From an uncultured Ferrovibrio sp. (GTDB taxonomy: Bacteria; Pseudomonadota; Alphaproteobacteria; Ferrovibrionales; Ferrovibrionaceae), in assembly GCF_937960835.1 (NCBI RefSeq), contig NZ_CALGPC010000011.1, forward strand, positions 124,001 to 188,000: 64,000 nucleotides of DNA. The letters run 5' to 3'. Numbering within the stretch: position 1 is the first letter of the stretch; the number at the start of each line of letters is the position of its first letter. Below are positions 25,905 through 33,158 of this stretch, in pieces. The notes under the pieces were generated by a model. It did no database searches and was not told the origin of the DNA. It saw nothing but the letters and a program-made list of their open reading frames with translations. The translations under genes and the position numbers were made by a program.

Positions 25905-26666
25905 TCAGCGGGGCGCCATGCGCAGCGCACCGTCCAGGCGGATGGTCTCGCCGTTCAGCATGACATTCTCGCAGATATGACGCGCCAGCGCGGCATATTC
26001 CTCCGGACGGCCCAGGCGCGACGGATACGGCACCGACTTGCCCAGGCTTTCCTGCGCCTCGGGCGGCAGGGCGAACATCATCGGCGTGCCGAACAGGCCC
26101 GGCGCGATGGTGCAGACGCGGATGCCGAACTGGGCGAATTCACGCGCCAGCGGCAGGGTCATGCCATGGACGCCCGCCTTGGAAGCGCCGTAGGCCGGCT
26201 GACCGATCTGACCGTCGAAAGCCGCAACAGAGGCGGTGTTGATGATGCAGCCACGCTCCTTGTCGGCCATTTCCGGCTGCTGCTGCATGTGATGCGCAAC
26301 CAGGCGAATCATGTTGAAGGTGCCGACCAGATTGATCTGCACGACCTTGACGAACTTCTCCAGCGCAACCGGACCGTCCTTGCCGACGGCCTTCATCGGC
26401 GTGCCCACGCCGGCGCAGTTGACCAGCACGCGCACCGGACCGACCTTGGCGATGGCTTCCTTCACGGCCGCTTCGCCGCCCGGACCGTCAGCCACGTCGC
26501 ATTTCACGAAAATACCGCCGATTTCCTTGGCGACCTGTTCGCCCTGCTCGACGTTCATGTCGAAGACTGCAACCTTGGCACCGGCCTTGGCCAACTCGCG
26601 CGCCGTTGCGGCTCCCAGGCCCGAAGCACCGCCGGTAACGATCGCGCCTACCCCTTGCAACTGCAT
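25905..26666 (-). CDS. 3-hydroxyacyl-CoA dehydrogenase-like SDR
   Basis: This 253-residue short-chain dehydrogenase resembles HSD17B10-type 3-hydroxyacyl-CoA/2-methyl-3-hydroxybutyryl-CoA dehydrogenases. NAD-binding GGASGLGAATARELA, DCVADGP-type second strand and the active-site pair Ser (NTASVAAFDGQIG) and YGASK are intact. The QPAYGASKAGVHGMTLPLAR block is strongly typical of that subgroup. It would act in fatty-acid or isoleucine breakdown. A strong AGGAGGAG ribosome-binding site precedes the start. Confidence 0.87.
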   Translation of the reverse strand: MQLQGVGAIVTGGASGLGAATARELAKAGAKVAVFDMNVEQGEQVAKEIGGIFVKCDVADGPGGEAAVKEAIAKVGPVRVLVNCAGVGTPMKAVGKDGPVALEKFVKVVQINLVGTFNMIRLVAHHMQQQPEMADKERGCIINTASVAAFDGQIGQPAYGASKAGVHGMTLPLAREFAQFGIRVCTIAPGLFGTPMMFALPPEAQESLGKSVPYPSRLGRPEEYAALARHICENVMLNGETIRLDGALRMAPR

Positions 26667-26785
26667 GGGCTTCTCCTCCTGATTGTTTGCCCCTACAACG
26701 ATTGGCGGGTTCTAGCAGATCGGCCCGGCGCTGACGAGGGCTGGCGGGGGTTGCGGGCCGGGCGGCGCCCGCCCATATCTTTCGG

Positions 26786-27169
26786 GTGATCACCGACCCC
26801 AATCCGCCGCAATATCAGCTGCCCGCCGATCCCAGGCGTCTGGCGCTGGAAGAGTCACGCCTGATCCGCCGTTTCTGGCGGAAGTTCAAGGTTGCAGTGA
26901 CCTACCTTCCCTTCGCGGAAACCTTCCTGGCGGCGTTTTATGCTGCCGTCGACCCGAAAACACCGGCCAGCGCGAAAGCCATCCTGCTGGGAGCATTGGG
27001 CTACTTCGTCGTGCCGCTGGATTTCGTGCCTGATCTGCTGGGCGCTTTGGGCTATAGCGACGATCTCGCCGTCATCCTGGCTGCCATCAAGGCGGTGGAC
27101 AGCAGCATTACTGACAAGCACCGCGAAAAAGCGCGGGCCTTTCTGGAAGCGGCGCGCCGCCAATCCTGA
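26786..27169 (+). CDS. DUF1232 (YkvA-type) protein
   Basis: This 127-residue protein begins with GTG at 26786. Its core KAILLGALGYFVVPLDFVPDLLGALGYSDD is the DUF1232 signature, a helical hairpin carrying the conserved DxxPD motif. Family function is unknown, although members are often membrane-associated. It is divergent from the SDR gene. The next gene, for a secreted protein, begins 44 bp downstream. Confidence 0.85.
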   Translation: MITDPNPPQYQLPADPRRLALEESRLIRRFWRKFKVAVTYLPFAETFLAAFYAAVDPKTPASAKAILLGALGYFVVPLDFVPDLLGALGYSDDLAVILAAIKAVDSSITDKHREKARAFLEAARRQS

Positions 27170-27212
27170 GAGGCGTTCCCGACACCCGGGCGCGTCATGC
27201 TATGCTCGAACC

Positions 27213-27638
27213 ATGCGCTGGCCCGGGATCATAACCGCATCGTGCATTGCATCTGCTGCCGCGGCGGCGGAGCAGCCGGCGCCGCCGTTGAACTTCGATG
27301 CAGGAACCGTGCTGGCAGGCGGCTACGTGTTATCGGAACCGCTGCACCTCTCACCCCAGCCGGGTCAAGTCTATATCAACGTGCGTGATGGATCGCCGCT
27401 CAGATGGCGCATCGAGGTGGAAGGCGGCGAGACACGGCTGCTGCAACCCGATGGGCGCTGGGCGGCAAAAGCGGAATACAGCCGCACCGAACGCAATGGC
27501 CGCACGGTCTGCCTGATCTATCAGACCTATCTCTCGCCGGAATGGGCGATTAAAGGCCTGCAACGGCCGACCGGCAGGGCCGACTTCATTCCCGCAGATG
27601 ACCGGATCTATGCCTTCCGGGAAACGCCCTGCCCTTAG
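27213..27638 (+). CDS. Secreted hypothetical protein
   Basis: This 141-residue frame starts at ATG 27213 with a short Sec signal (residues 1-19, MRWPGIITASCIASAAAAAE). The mature part is beta-rich with no clear catalytic motif and contains two cysteines (about C114 and C140) that could pair. I do not recognise the family. It follows the DUF1232 gene by 44 bp in the same direction. A longer open frame upstream overlaps the DUF1232 gene and is not supported. Confidence 0.6.
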   Translation: MRWPGIITASCIASAAAAAEQPAPPLNFDAGTVLAGGYVLSEPLHLSPQPGQVYINVRDGSPLRWRIEVEGGETRLLQPDGRWAAKAEYSRTERNGRTVCLIYQTYLSPEWAIKGLQRPTGRADFIPADDRIYAFRETPCP

Positions 27639-27666
27639 ATTCCCCAAGGCGGCGTGGAAGGGTGTA

Positions 27667-27700
27667 GCCTGATATCGCGCTGCTCGCGCAGATATCAGGC
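27667..27700. terminator. Bidirectional hairpin between convergent genes
   Basis: GCCTGATATC (27667-27676) and GATATCAGGC (27691-27700) are perfectly complementary, with GCGC/GCGC extending the stem inward. It lies between two convergent genes but has no T-run, so it may be a repetitive palindromic element rather than a classical terminator. Confidence 0.45.
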
Positions 27701-27706
27701 CACAGC

Positions 27707-27740
27707 CTCCGCCCACCTGCATGCTCCGCCCACCTGCATG
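27707..27740. repeat. 17-bp perfect tandem duplication
   Basis: CTCCGCCCACCTGCATG occurs twice in direct contact (27707-27723 and 27724-27740). It is non-coding and lies just past the palindrome. Confidence 0.9.
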
Positions 27741-27757
27741 CTTAGCGCGCCAAACGC

Positions 27758-28336
27758 TCAGCGTGCGGCCGGAATGACAACCGTGCCCGGCGGGGGCGCA
27801 GCAGTCACCGGAGCCGTGGTCACGGGAGCCGGGGTCGCGGCCGGCGTCACAACGGTGCTGCCCGGCTGCACGATCACCGTGCCGCCGCTCGCCGGATAGA
27901 CGGTCGTGGTGGATGTGCCCGGCATCGGCGGCGTAGTGGCCAACACCTGCTCCAGCTCGACATGGATATTGTGGCTCGGCGCGGACTTGGTCAGCACCTG
28001 ATGCATATTGGCATTGCGGAACAGCACGCGCCCGCCCTGCTCGATCCAGGCGTTTACCACGTAGGTGCCGTTGGGATTGATGTCGGTGCGGGAATACGGC
28101 ACGGCGAAGCGAATGGGCGAATTCGAGGTGGGGACGATGCGCTGCTCGGAAATGGCCGCGGGATAGGTGGGACCCCGCGTTACATCATCAAGCCGCACGA
28201 CAACGACGGAATCCGCGGGCAGTACCATCCGCTCGCGATATCCGACAGTCCCGGTGACCGCATCGCCGCGCGGGGCGGAACAGGCGGCAACGGCCGATAG
28301 AGCCAACATGGCAAGAAGCGTTCGACGCACGATCAT
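27758..28336 (-). CDS. YbaY-type lipoprotein
   Basis: This 192-residue lipoprotein starts at ATG 28336 behind AGGAG. The signal peptide ends at the lipobox LSAVAAC (Cys19). The domain GTVGYRERMVLPADSVVVVR through FAVPYSRTDINPNGTYVVNA matches the YbaY/YscW (META-adjacent) lipoprotein family. The C-terminal third is a Thr/Pro/Ala-rich low-complexity tail. It probably sits on the periplasmic face of the outer membrane. Function is unknown. An in-frame start at 28408 would bury the signal peptide, so I reject it. Confidence 0.8.
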   Translation of the reverse strand: MIVRRTLLAMLALSAVAACSAPRGDAVTGTVGYRERMVLPADSVVVVRLDDVTRGPTYPAAISEQRIVPTSNSPIRFAVPYSRTDINPNGTYVVNAWIEQGGRVLFRNANMHQVLTKSAPSHNIHVELEQVLATTPPMPGTSTTTVYPASGGTVIVQPGSTVVTPAATPAPVTTAPVTAAPPPGTVVIPAAR

Positions 28337-28529
28337 GGCGATCTCCTTCTGATCGGAACGATGGCAGTTTTCGAAGACAGAAACACCGCCGCCCGCAATT
28401 CGGCTCATCGGCCGGCGTGGAGTGCTGCAGTGGCGAAAAAGGATGGGGCGGTAGATGGCTGGACTGGGGCGGCGTTATGGCGGAATTCGGCCATTGCGCG
28501 ACAAGGCTGATCTGTTCCCGTAAAAGCCC

Positions 28530-29027
28530 TCAGAGATAGGCGATCAGCCTCCCGCCGATCACAGCACCGGTCCAGGCAAGCAGTGAAACCACGGCGCCGG
28601 CTTTCGCCGCCAGGGGGGCATCGGCGGTTCTGCCCCAGACATCGATGCTGCGCCAGGGGCCAAGATGAAACAGCGCTGCATTGGCAAGGCCGACAGCAAT
28701 GCAGATGAGCTTGAACCGGAAAGCCGTATTCACGGCGATGCTGGTGGCTTCGGCGCTGAACAACAAAAAGCCTGCCGGCGCGGCGACGAAGAAGCCGACC
28801 ATCGCCAGCGGCACGTTATGCCGGCCAAAGGCCCCCGCCGCTACGCCGCGGCTAATTCCCAGCACGCGCAGATCGAAGCCGATGATACTGCCGACCAGCA
28901 GCACGAAACCAAGAATGTGCAGGATTTCCGCGCCCGGATAGAGATAGAGGGATTGCCGCATGGCGGCGCCGAGGCTGGATTGCTCCAGCGCAACCAGCAG
29001 CGGATGAGTGGACGGCGCGTGCTCCAT
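28530..29027 (-). CDS. DUF6644-like integral membrane protein
   Basis: This 165-residue protein has four hydrophobic segments; the first (YPGAEILHILGFVLLVGSII) and the following GFDLRVLG match the DUF6644-type pattern I recall. A second hallmark is FFVAAPAGFLLFSAEATS. Histidine at about position 37 and others could bind haem or metal, but this is only a possibility. It starts 5 bp after the DUF6152-like gene, so the two are co-transcribed. Confidence 0.6.
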   Translation of the reverse strand: MEHAPSTHPLLVALEQSSLGAAMRQSLYLYPGAEILHILGFVLLVGSIIGFDLRVLGISRGVAAGAFGRHNVPLAMVGFFVAAPAGFLLFSAEATSIAVNTAFRFKLICIAVGLANAALFHLGPWRSIDVWGRTADAPLAAKAGAVVSLLAWTGAVIGGRLIAYL

Positions 29028-29032
29028 GCGGG

Positions 29033-29386
29033 CTAGCGCAGTTCGACCGTCGTACCGTTATGGGTGATGCGCTCGGCGCGCATTTCGTCCGCGTGGTTCT
29101 TGCTCGGATAGCCGACTGCCACCACCTTGTCGCCCGCCTGGATATCGGTGATGGGCTTGCCGCGATTGGCCATCCGGTAAGGCGGCGAGAGGATCACCTG
29201 CCAGGTCTTTTCGCTGGTCTTCAGAAACAGTTCGGCATGGGGATTGTCAGGGATCACCTTGTCCACCACGCCTTCCAGGGTCAGCGTCCTGGTGGAATCG
29301 TAGGAACCCCAACCATGATGGGCGAAAACCGGCTTGCTCGCCAGCAAGGCGATGCCGCTCAGCAGAAGATGACGACGCGTCTGCAT
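29033..29386 (-). CDS. DUF6152-like periplasmic protein
   Basis: This 117-residue product starts at ATG 29386 with MQTRRHLLLSGIALLASKPV, a Tat-like signal containing an RR pair, cleaved before AHHGWGSYD. The HHGW(S)YD start and the OB-like strands (LTLEGVVDKVIPDNPHAELF) match the DUF6152 pattern. It forms a two-gene operon with the membrane protein that follows. The HHGW start could bind metal at the mature N-terminus. Function is unknown. Confidence 0.65.
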   Translation of the reverse strand: MQTRRHLLLSGIALLASKPVFAHHGWGSYDSTRTLTLEGVVDKVIPDNPHAELFLKTSEKTWQVILSPPYRMANRGKPITDIQAGDKVVAVGYPSKNHADEMRAERITHNGTTVELR

Positions 29387-29476
29387 GGCAATCCTCCCTT
29401 CCCGCATGATCCAGCCATTATGTGGGGCCAAGCCGCGTTTCGGCTATTAACAATTGCGTGCATCCCGGCAAAAAAA

Positions 29477-29499
29477 GCCCCGGCGCATGACGCCGGGGC
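29477..29499 (-). terminator. Rho-independent terminator after scoB
   Basis: GCCCCGGCG-CATGA-CGCCGGGGC is a 9-bp perfect stem. On the minus strand a T7 run follows directly. It lies 33 bp past the scoB stop. Confidence 0.9.
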
Positions 29500-29532
29500 C
29501 CTTGTTCGAAACACTGGTAAGGTAAGTCTGGA

Positions 29533-30183
29533 CTACTTGGCGCTGTCGGCCACCGTGTAGAGGGCTTCGGTCGTCCGCTCGATGTCGGCGAGCGAAACGC
29601 CCGGGGCGCGCTCGATCAGCGTCATGCCGCCCTTCTTCTTGTCGATGGTGAAGACGGCCATGTCGGTGATGACCATGTCCACCACGCCGGCGCCGGTCAG
29701 CGGCAGGGTGCAGCGCTTGAGCAGCTTCTTCTCACCGTCCTTGGAGGTATGCTCCATGACGACGACGACGCGCTTCACGCCGGCCACCAGATCCATGGCG
29801 CCGCCCATGCCCTTGACCATCTTGCCGGGGATCATCCAGTTGGCCAGATCGCCATTCTCGGCCACCTGCATGGCGCCGAGGATGGACAGGTCGATATGGC
29901 CGCCACGGATCATCGCGAACGACTGATCCGAGCCGAAATAGCTGGAATGCGGCAGTTCGGTGATCGTCTGCTTGCCGGCATTGATCAGGTCCGGATCTTC
30001 CTCGCCCTCATACGGGAAAGGCCCCATGCCGAGCATGCCGTTTTCCGACTGCAGCACCACATCGATGCCTTCGGGGATGAAGTTCGACACCAGGGTCGGG
30101 ATGCCGATGCCGAGATTGACGTAGAAGCCGTCCTGCAGTTCCTTCGCGGCGCGGGCGGCCATTTCTTCGCGGGTCCAAGCCAT
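29533..30183 (-). CDS. scoB: 3-oxoacid CoA-transferase subunit B
   Basis: This 216-residue beta subunit swaps CoA between succinyl-CoA (or acyl-CoA) and acetoacetate. The catalytic Glu lies at residue 47 in VVLQSENGMLGMGPFP. GGHIDLSILGAMQV and NWMIPGKMVKGMGGAMDLV are standard for SCOT-type subunit B. It follows subunit A by 21 bp and ends at a strong terminator. Role: ketone-body or PHB-derived acetoacetate use. AtoA-type butyrate transferase is the alternative. Confidence 0.94.
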   Translation of the reverse strand: MAWTREEMAARAAKELQDGFYVNLGIGIPTLVSNFIPEGIDVVLQSENGMLGMGPFPYEGEEDPDLINAGKQTITELPHSSYFGSDQSFAMIRGGHIDLSILGAMQVAENGDLANWMIPGKMVKGMGGAMDLVAGVKRVVVVMEHTSKDGEKKLLKRCTLPLTGAGVVDMVITDMAVFTIDKKKGGMTLIERAPGVSLADIERTTEALYTVADSAK

Positions 30184-30204
30184 GATTCAGCTCTCCTCTT
30201 CGGC

Positions 30205-30906
30205 TCAGGCGCGCTTGCGCACGGTGCGGTTCTCGATCTTCTTGTCGTACGGCGCACCGCAGATGATGCGCTGCACGTAGATGCCCGGCGTGTGAATCAT
30301 GTCGGGATCGAGCTGACCGGGTTCGACGAGTTCCTCGACTTCCGCAACGGTGATCTTGCCCGCCGTCGCCATCGCCGGATTGAAGTTCCGCGCCGTCTTG
30401 CGATAGACGAGATTGCCCGCGGTATCGCCCTTCCAGGCCTTCACCAGTGACAGGTCGGCGGTGAGACCGGTTTCCATGATGTAGCGTTCGCCGTTGAAGA
30501 TGCGCTCTTCCTTGCCCTCGGCGATCAGCGTGCCGACACCGGTCTTGGTGAAGAAGGCCGGGATGCCGGCGCCGCCGGCGCGGATGCGCTCGGCCAGCGT
30601 GCCCTGCGGGTTGAATTCAAGCTCCAGCTCGCCCGCGAGATACTGCTGGGCGAAAATCTTGTTCTCGCCGACATAGGACGAGATCATCTTCTTGATCTGG
30701 CGGGTCTCCAGCAGCTTGCCCAGGCCGGCACCGTCGACGCCCGCATTGTTCGACACGCAGGTGAGGTTCTTGACCCCACTTTCCATCAGCGCGTCGATCA
30801 GCTTCTCGGGAACGCCGCAGAGGCCGAAGCCGCCGCACATCACCGTCATGTTATCGCGGAGAATGCCTTCCAGCGCCGCTTTCGCGTTCGGATAGACCTT
30901 ATTCAT
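30205..30906 (-). CDS. scoA: 3-oxoacid CoA-transferase subunit A
   Basis: From ATG 30906 the alpha subunit is 233 residues. Motifs are MTVMCGGFGLCGVPEKLIDA (glycine-rich CoA-binding loop), SNNAGVDGAGLGKLL and ELEFNPQGTLAERIRAGGAG. It partners subunit B just downstream. An open frame extends far upstream across the leuA leader, but it has no family similarity and I reject it. It is divergent from the leuA leader. Confidence 0.94.
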   Translation of the reverse strand: MNKVYPNAKAALEGILRDNMTVMCGGFGLCGVPEKLIDALMESGVKNLTCVSNNAGVDGAGLGKLLETRQIKKMISSYVGENKIFAQQYLAGELELEFNPQGTLAERIRAGGAGIPAFFTKTGVGTLIAEGKEERIFNGERYIMETGLTADLSLVKAWKGDTAGNLVYRKTARNFNPAMATAGKITVAEVEELVEPGQLDPDMIHTPGIYVQRIICGAPYDKKIENRTVRKRA

Positions 30907-31030
30907 GCCCCTCTTCCTAGACTGGGTTTTGGGGCCAAGCCCCTGAAACGCGGGGACATTAACCGTGCCGCCCGTCCCGGGCAACGGCTGACTTGACGCA
31001 AAGGCAACAGACTGGCAATTTGTTGGCGAT

Positions 31031-31084
31031 ATGAACAAAAGCCGCCGACTTAGCACGCTCCTTCTTAGCTGCCCGATCCTGTGA
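31031..31084 (+). CDS. leuL: Leucine-rich leader peptide upstream of leuA
   Basis: This 17-codon frame encodes MNKSRRLSTLLLSCPIL then TGA. Five of 17 residues are Leu, including three in a row (CTC CTT CTT). The Leu codons lie in and just past the 5' arm of a hairpin at 31052-31111, and the stop codon lies in the inner hairpin loop. This is the classical layout of amino-acid attenuation. There is no clear ribosome-binding site; a TTGACG about 35 bp upstream could start a near-leaderless transcript, as known for some alphaproteobacterial leaders. The link to leuA is inferred. Confidence 0.55.
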   Translation: MNKSRRLSTLLLSCPIL

Positions 31085-31111
31085 GCAGGGTCGGGTCGGT
31101 CTAAGCGTGCT
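31052..31111 (+). promoter_or_regulatory. leuA leader hairpin (attenuation structure)
   Basis: AGCACGCT (31052-31059) pairs perfectly with AGCGTGCT (31104-31111). TTAG (31065-31068) pairs with CTAA (31101-31104). CCGATCCTG (31073-31081) pairs with CAGGGTCGG (31086-31094) with one G-U, closing on TGAG. Ribosome stalling on the Leu codons would open the outer stem. Confidence 0.6.
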
Positions 31112-31137
31112 TGTCGTAAACCAGTCGGTCGGTTGTC

Positions 31138-31239
31138 ATGTCTATTCCCTATTCCAAGTCTGTTGCCGTTTCTGCGCCCGCGGCTGAGCTGCGGCCGGCG
31201 CTGCTGCTCCTGACGCTTCGACTTACTGGCGGCCGCTGA
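31138..31239 (+). CDS. Second possible Leu-rich leader frame
   Basis: ATG 31138 to TGA 31239 encodes 33 residues ending PALLLLTLRLTGGR. The Leu run lies just before a GC-rich hairpin preceding leuA. It may be an alternative or second attenuator peptide, or chance in CTG-rich DNA. I rate it below the 31031 frame. Confidence 0.25.
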   Translation: MSIPYSKSVAVSAPAAELRPALLLLTLRLTGGR

Positions 31240-31263
31240 GATCGCGGGCCCCTCGGCGGCCGT
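31229..31263 (+). promoter_or_regulatory. GC-rich hairpin between leader and leuA
   Basis: CGGCCGCTGAG and CTCGGCGGCCG are complementary apart from one mismatch, forming a strong stem about 50 bp before the leuA start. There is no clean T-run (CCCTTTC follows at a distance). It is a candidate terminator or translation-blocking stem of the leuA attenuator. Confidence 0.4.
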
Positions 31264-31314
31264 ATCAGGCCCTTTCATCGTCGAACGCAACTCTTTTCGC
31301 CTCAGGAGCGAGCC

Positions 31315-33015
31315 ATGACTGTCCAGTCCCCGTCCAATATGCCGTTTCACAAATACCGGCCCTTCCAGCCGATTCCCTTGCCTGACCGGCAATGGCCGAA
31401 CCGGATCATCGACAAGGCGCCGATCTGGTGCAGCGTCGACCTGCGCGACGGCAACCAGGCTCTGATCGAGCCGATGGGCCCGGAGCGCAAGCGCCGGATG
31501 TTTGAGACCCTGGTGCAGATCGGCTTCAAGGAAATCGAGGTCGGCTTTCCAGCCGCTTCGGATACCGATTTCACCTTCGTGCGCCAGATCATCGAGGAAA
31601 ACCTCATCCCCAATGACGTCACCATTCAGGTGCTGACCCAGGCGCGGCCGGAACTGATCGCCCGCACCTTCGAGGCGCTGAAAGGCGCGCGGCGGGCCAT
31701 CGTGCATCTGTATAACTCGACCTCAACCTTGCAACGCCGCGTCGTCTTCGGCCTGGACAAGGCCGGGATCACGAAAATCGCCGTCGACGGCGCCAAGCTG
31801 GTCAAGCAACTGGCCGATGCCGCGCCGGAAACCGAATGGGTCTTCCAGTATTCGCCGGAAAGCTTCACCGGCACCGAGCTGGATTACGCCATCGAGATCT
31901 GCGAAGCGGTGATGGATGTCTGGCAGCCGACGCCGGAAAAGAAGGTGATCCTGAACCTGCCGGCCACGGTGGAGATGGCGACGCCGAATATCTACGCCGA
32001 CCAGATCGAATATTTCCTGCGCCATGTGAAGAACCGCGACAGCATCATCCTCAGCCTGCATCCGCATAACGACCGTGGCACCGGCGTTGCCGCGGCCGAG
32101 TTGGGCGTGATGGCTGGCGCCGACCGGGTCGAAGGCACCCTGTTCGGCAATGGCGAGCGCACCGGCAATGTCGATGTGGTCACGCTGGCGCTGAACATGT
32201 TCACCCAGGGCGTCGATCCCATGCTGAATTTCAGCGACATCACGGCGGTGGCGCGCACGGCGGAATATTGCAACCAGTTGCCGATCCATCCGCGCCATCC
32301 CTATGTGGGCGAGCTGGCCTACACGGCCTTCTCCGGCTCGCATCAGGACGCGATCAAGAAAGGCATGGCCGCCCAGGCGCAGCGCAACGACGGCATCTGG
32401 GAAGTTCCCTATCTGCCGATCGATCCCGCCGATGTCGGCCGCGCCTACGAGCCGGTGATCCGCATCAACAGCCAGTCCGGCAAGGGTGGCGTGTCTTACG
32501 TGCTGGAGCAGGATTACGGTCTCGAGTTGCCGCGCCGCCTGCAGATTGAATTCAGCCAGGTGATCCAGAAGATCGCCGACGAGACCGGCAAGGAGCTGTC
32601 GCCCAAGCTGATCTGGGACACCTTCGAGGGCGAATATCTCAGCCAGCCCAACGGACGCTTCAGCTTCATCGATCATCGCACTCTGCCGGACCCGCATAAG
32701 AGCGAGCAGCGCAATCTCACCGCCAGCATCCGTGACGGCCAGCAGACCATCGAACTGCAAGGCAAGGGCACGGGGCCGATTGATGCCTATATCGATGCCT
32801 TGAGCCGTCATGCCGGCGTGCCGATCACGCTGGTCGACTATCGCGAGCATGCGATCACGCCGCGTTCAGACGGCGCCGGCGCTTCGTCGGAAGCGGTCGC
32901 CTATGTCGAGATCAAGCGGCCCGATGGCACGACGCTGTTCGGCGTCGGCCGCGACCGCAACATCGTTGTGGCTTCGCTCAAGGCAGTGACCTCAGCAGCC
33001 AACCGGCTGGTATAG
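31315..33015 (+). CDS. leuA: 2-isopropylmalate synthase
   Basis: This 566-residue enzyme condenses acetyl-CoA and 2-ketoisovalerate, the first committed step of leucine synthesis. The HMGL-like catalytic domain shows WCSVDLRDGNQALIEPM, LYNSTSTLQRRVVF and LHPHNDRGTG with metal-binding His residues (HPHND). The C-terminal part (about 430-566) is the leucine-binding LeuA regulatory domain. The N-terminal FHKYRPFQPIPLPDRQWP marks the long LeuA subtype of Pseudomonas and Mycobacterium. AGGAGCGAGCC precedes the start. Control probably combines leader attenuation with feedback by leucine. Confidence 0.96.
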   Translation: MTVQSPSNMPFHKYRPFQPIPLPDRQWPNRIIDKAPIWCSVDLRDGNQALIEPMGPERKRRMFETLVQIGFKEIEVGFPAASDTDFTFVRQIIEENLIPNDVTIQVLTQARPELIARTFEALKGARRAIVHLYNSTSTLQRRVVFGLDKAGITKIAVDGAKLVKQLADAAPETEWVFQYSPESFTGTELDYAIEICEAVMDVWQPTPEKKVILNLPATVEMATPNIYADQIEYFLRHVKNRDSIILSLHPHNDRGTGVAAAELGVMAGADRVEGTLFGNGERTGNVDVVTLALNMFTQGVDPMLNFSDITAVARTAEYCNQLPIHPRHPYVGELAYTAFSGSHQDAIKKGMAAQAQRNDGIWEVPYLPIDPADVGRAYEPVIRINSQSGKGGVSYVLEQDYGLELPRRLQIEFSQVIQKIADETGKELSPKLIWDTFEGEYLSQPNGRFSFIDHRTLPDPHKSEQRNLTASIRDGQQTIELQGKGTGPIDAYIDALSRHAGVPITLVDYREHAITPRSDGAGASSEAVAYVEIKRPDGTTLFGVGRDRNIVVASLKAVTSAANRLV

Positions 33016-33051
33016 CCTCGCTACTCTCGTTTTCATCAAATCAGCCGCCTG

Positions 33052-33087
33052 TCAAAGAGGAAGGGCATCTAATCCCTTCCTCTTTGA
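33052..33087 (+). terminator. leuA terminator hairpin
   Basis: TCAAAGAGGAAGGG (33052-33065) and CCCTTCCTCTTTGA (33074-33087) are perfectly complementary over 14 bp with an 8-base loop, 36 bp after the leuA stop. The T-rich 3' arm replaces a separate T-run. Its last bases overlap the FNR box of the next operon. Confidence 0.7.
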
Positions 33088-33097
33088 TGCACATCAA
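33084..33097 (+). promoter_or_regulatory. Perfect FNR/ANR box upstream of ubiT
   Basis: TTGAT-GCAC-ATCAA exactly matches the FNR consensus TTGAT-N4-ATCAA. Its centre (33090.5) lies 41.5 bp upstream of a predicted start point near 33132, six bases after a -10-like TATGAC (33121-33126). That is class II activator geometry, so ubiTUV should be induced without oxygen. Confidence 0.85.
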
Positions 33098-33158
33098 CGA
33101 TGTTCCCCCGTCATCGCTTCTATGACGCGATCGTCCCTGATCGCTGGCGGAAAGAGCG

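Noticed and set aside
30907..31707. N-terminal extension of the CoA-transferase subunit A to 500 residues
   Set aside because: The family start is MNKVYPNAKAALEGIL at 30906. The extension runs antisense to the leuA leader and start of leuA.
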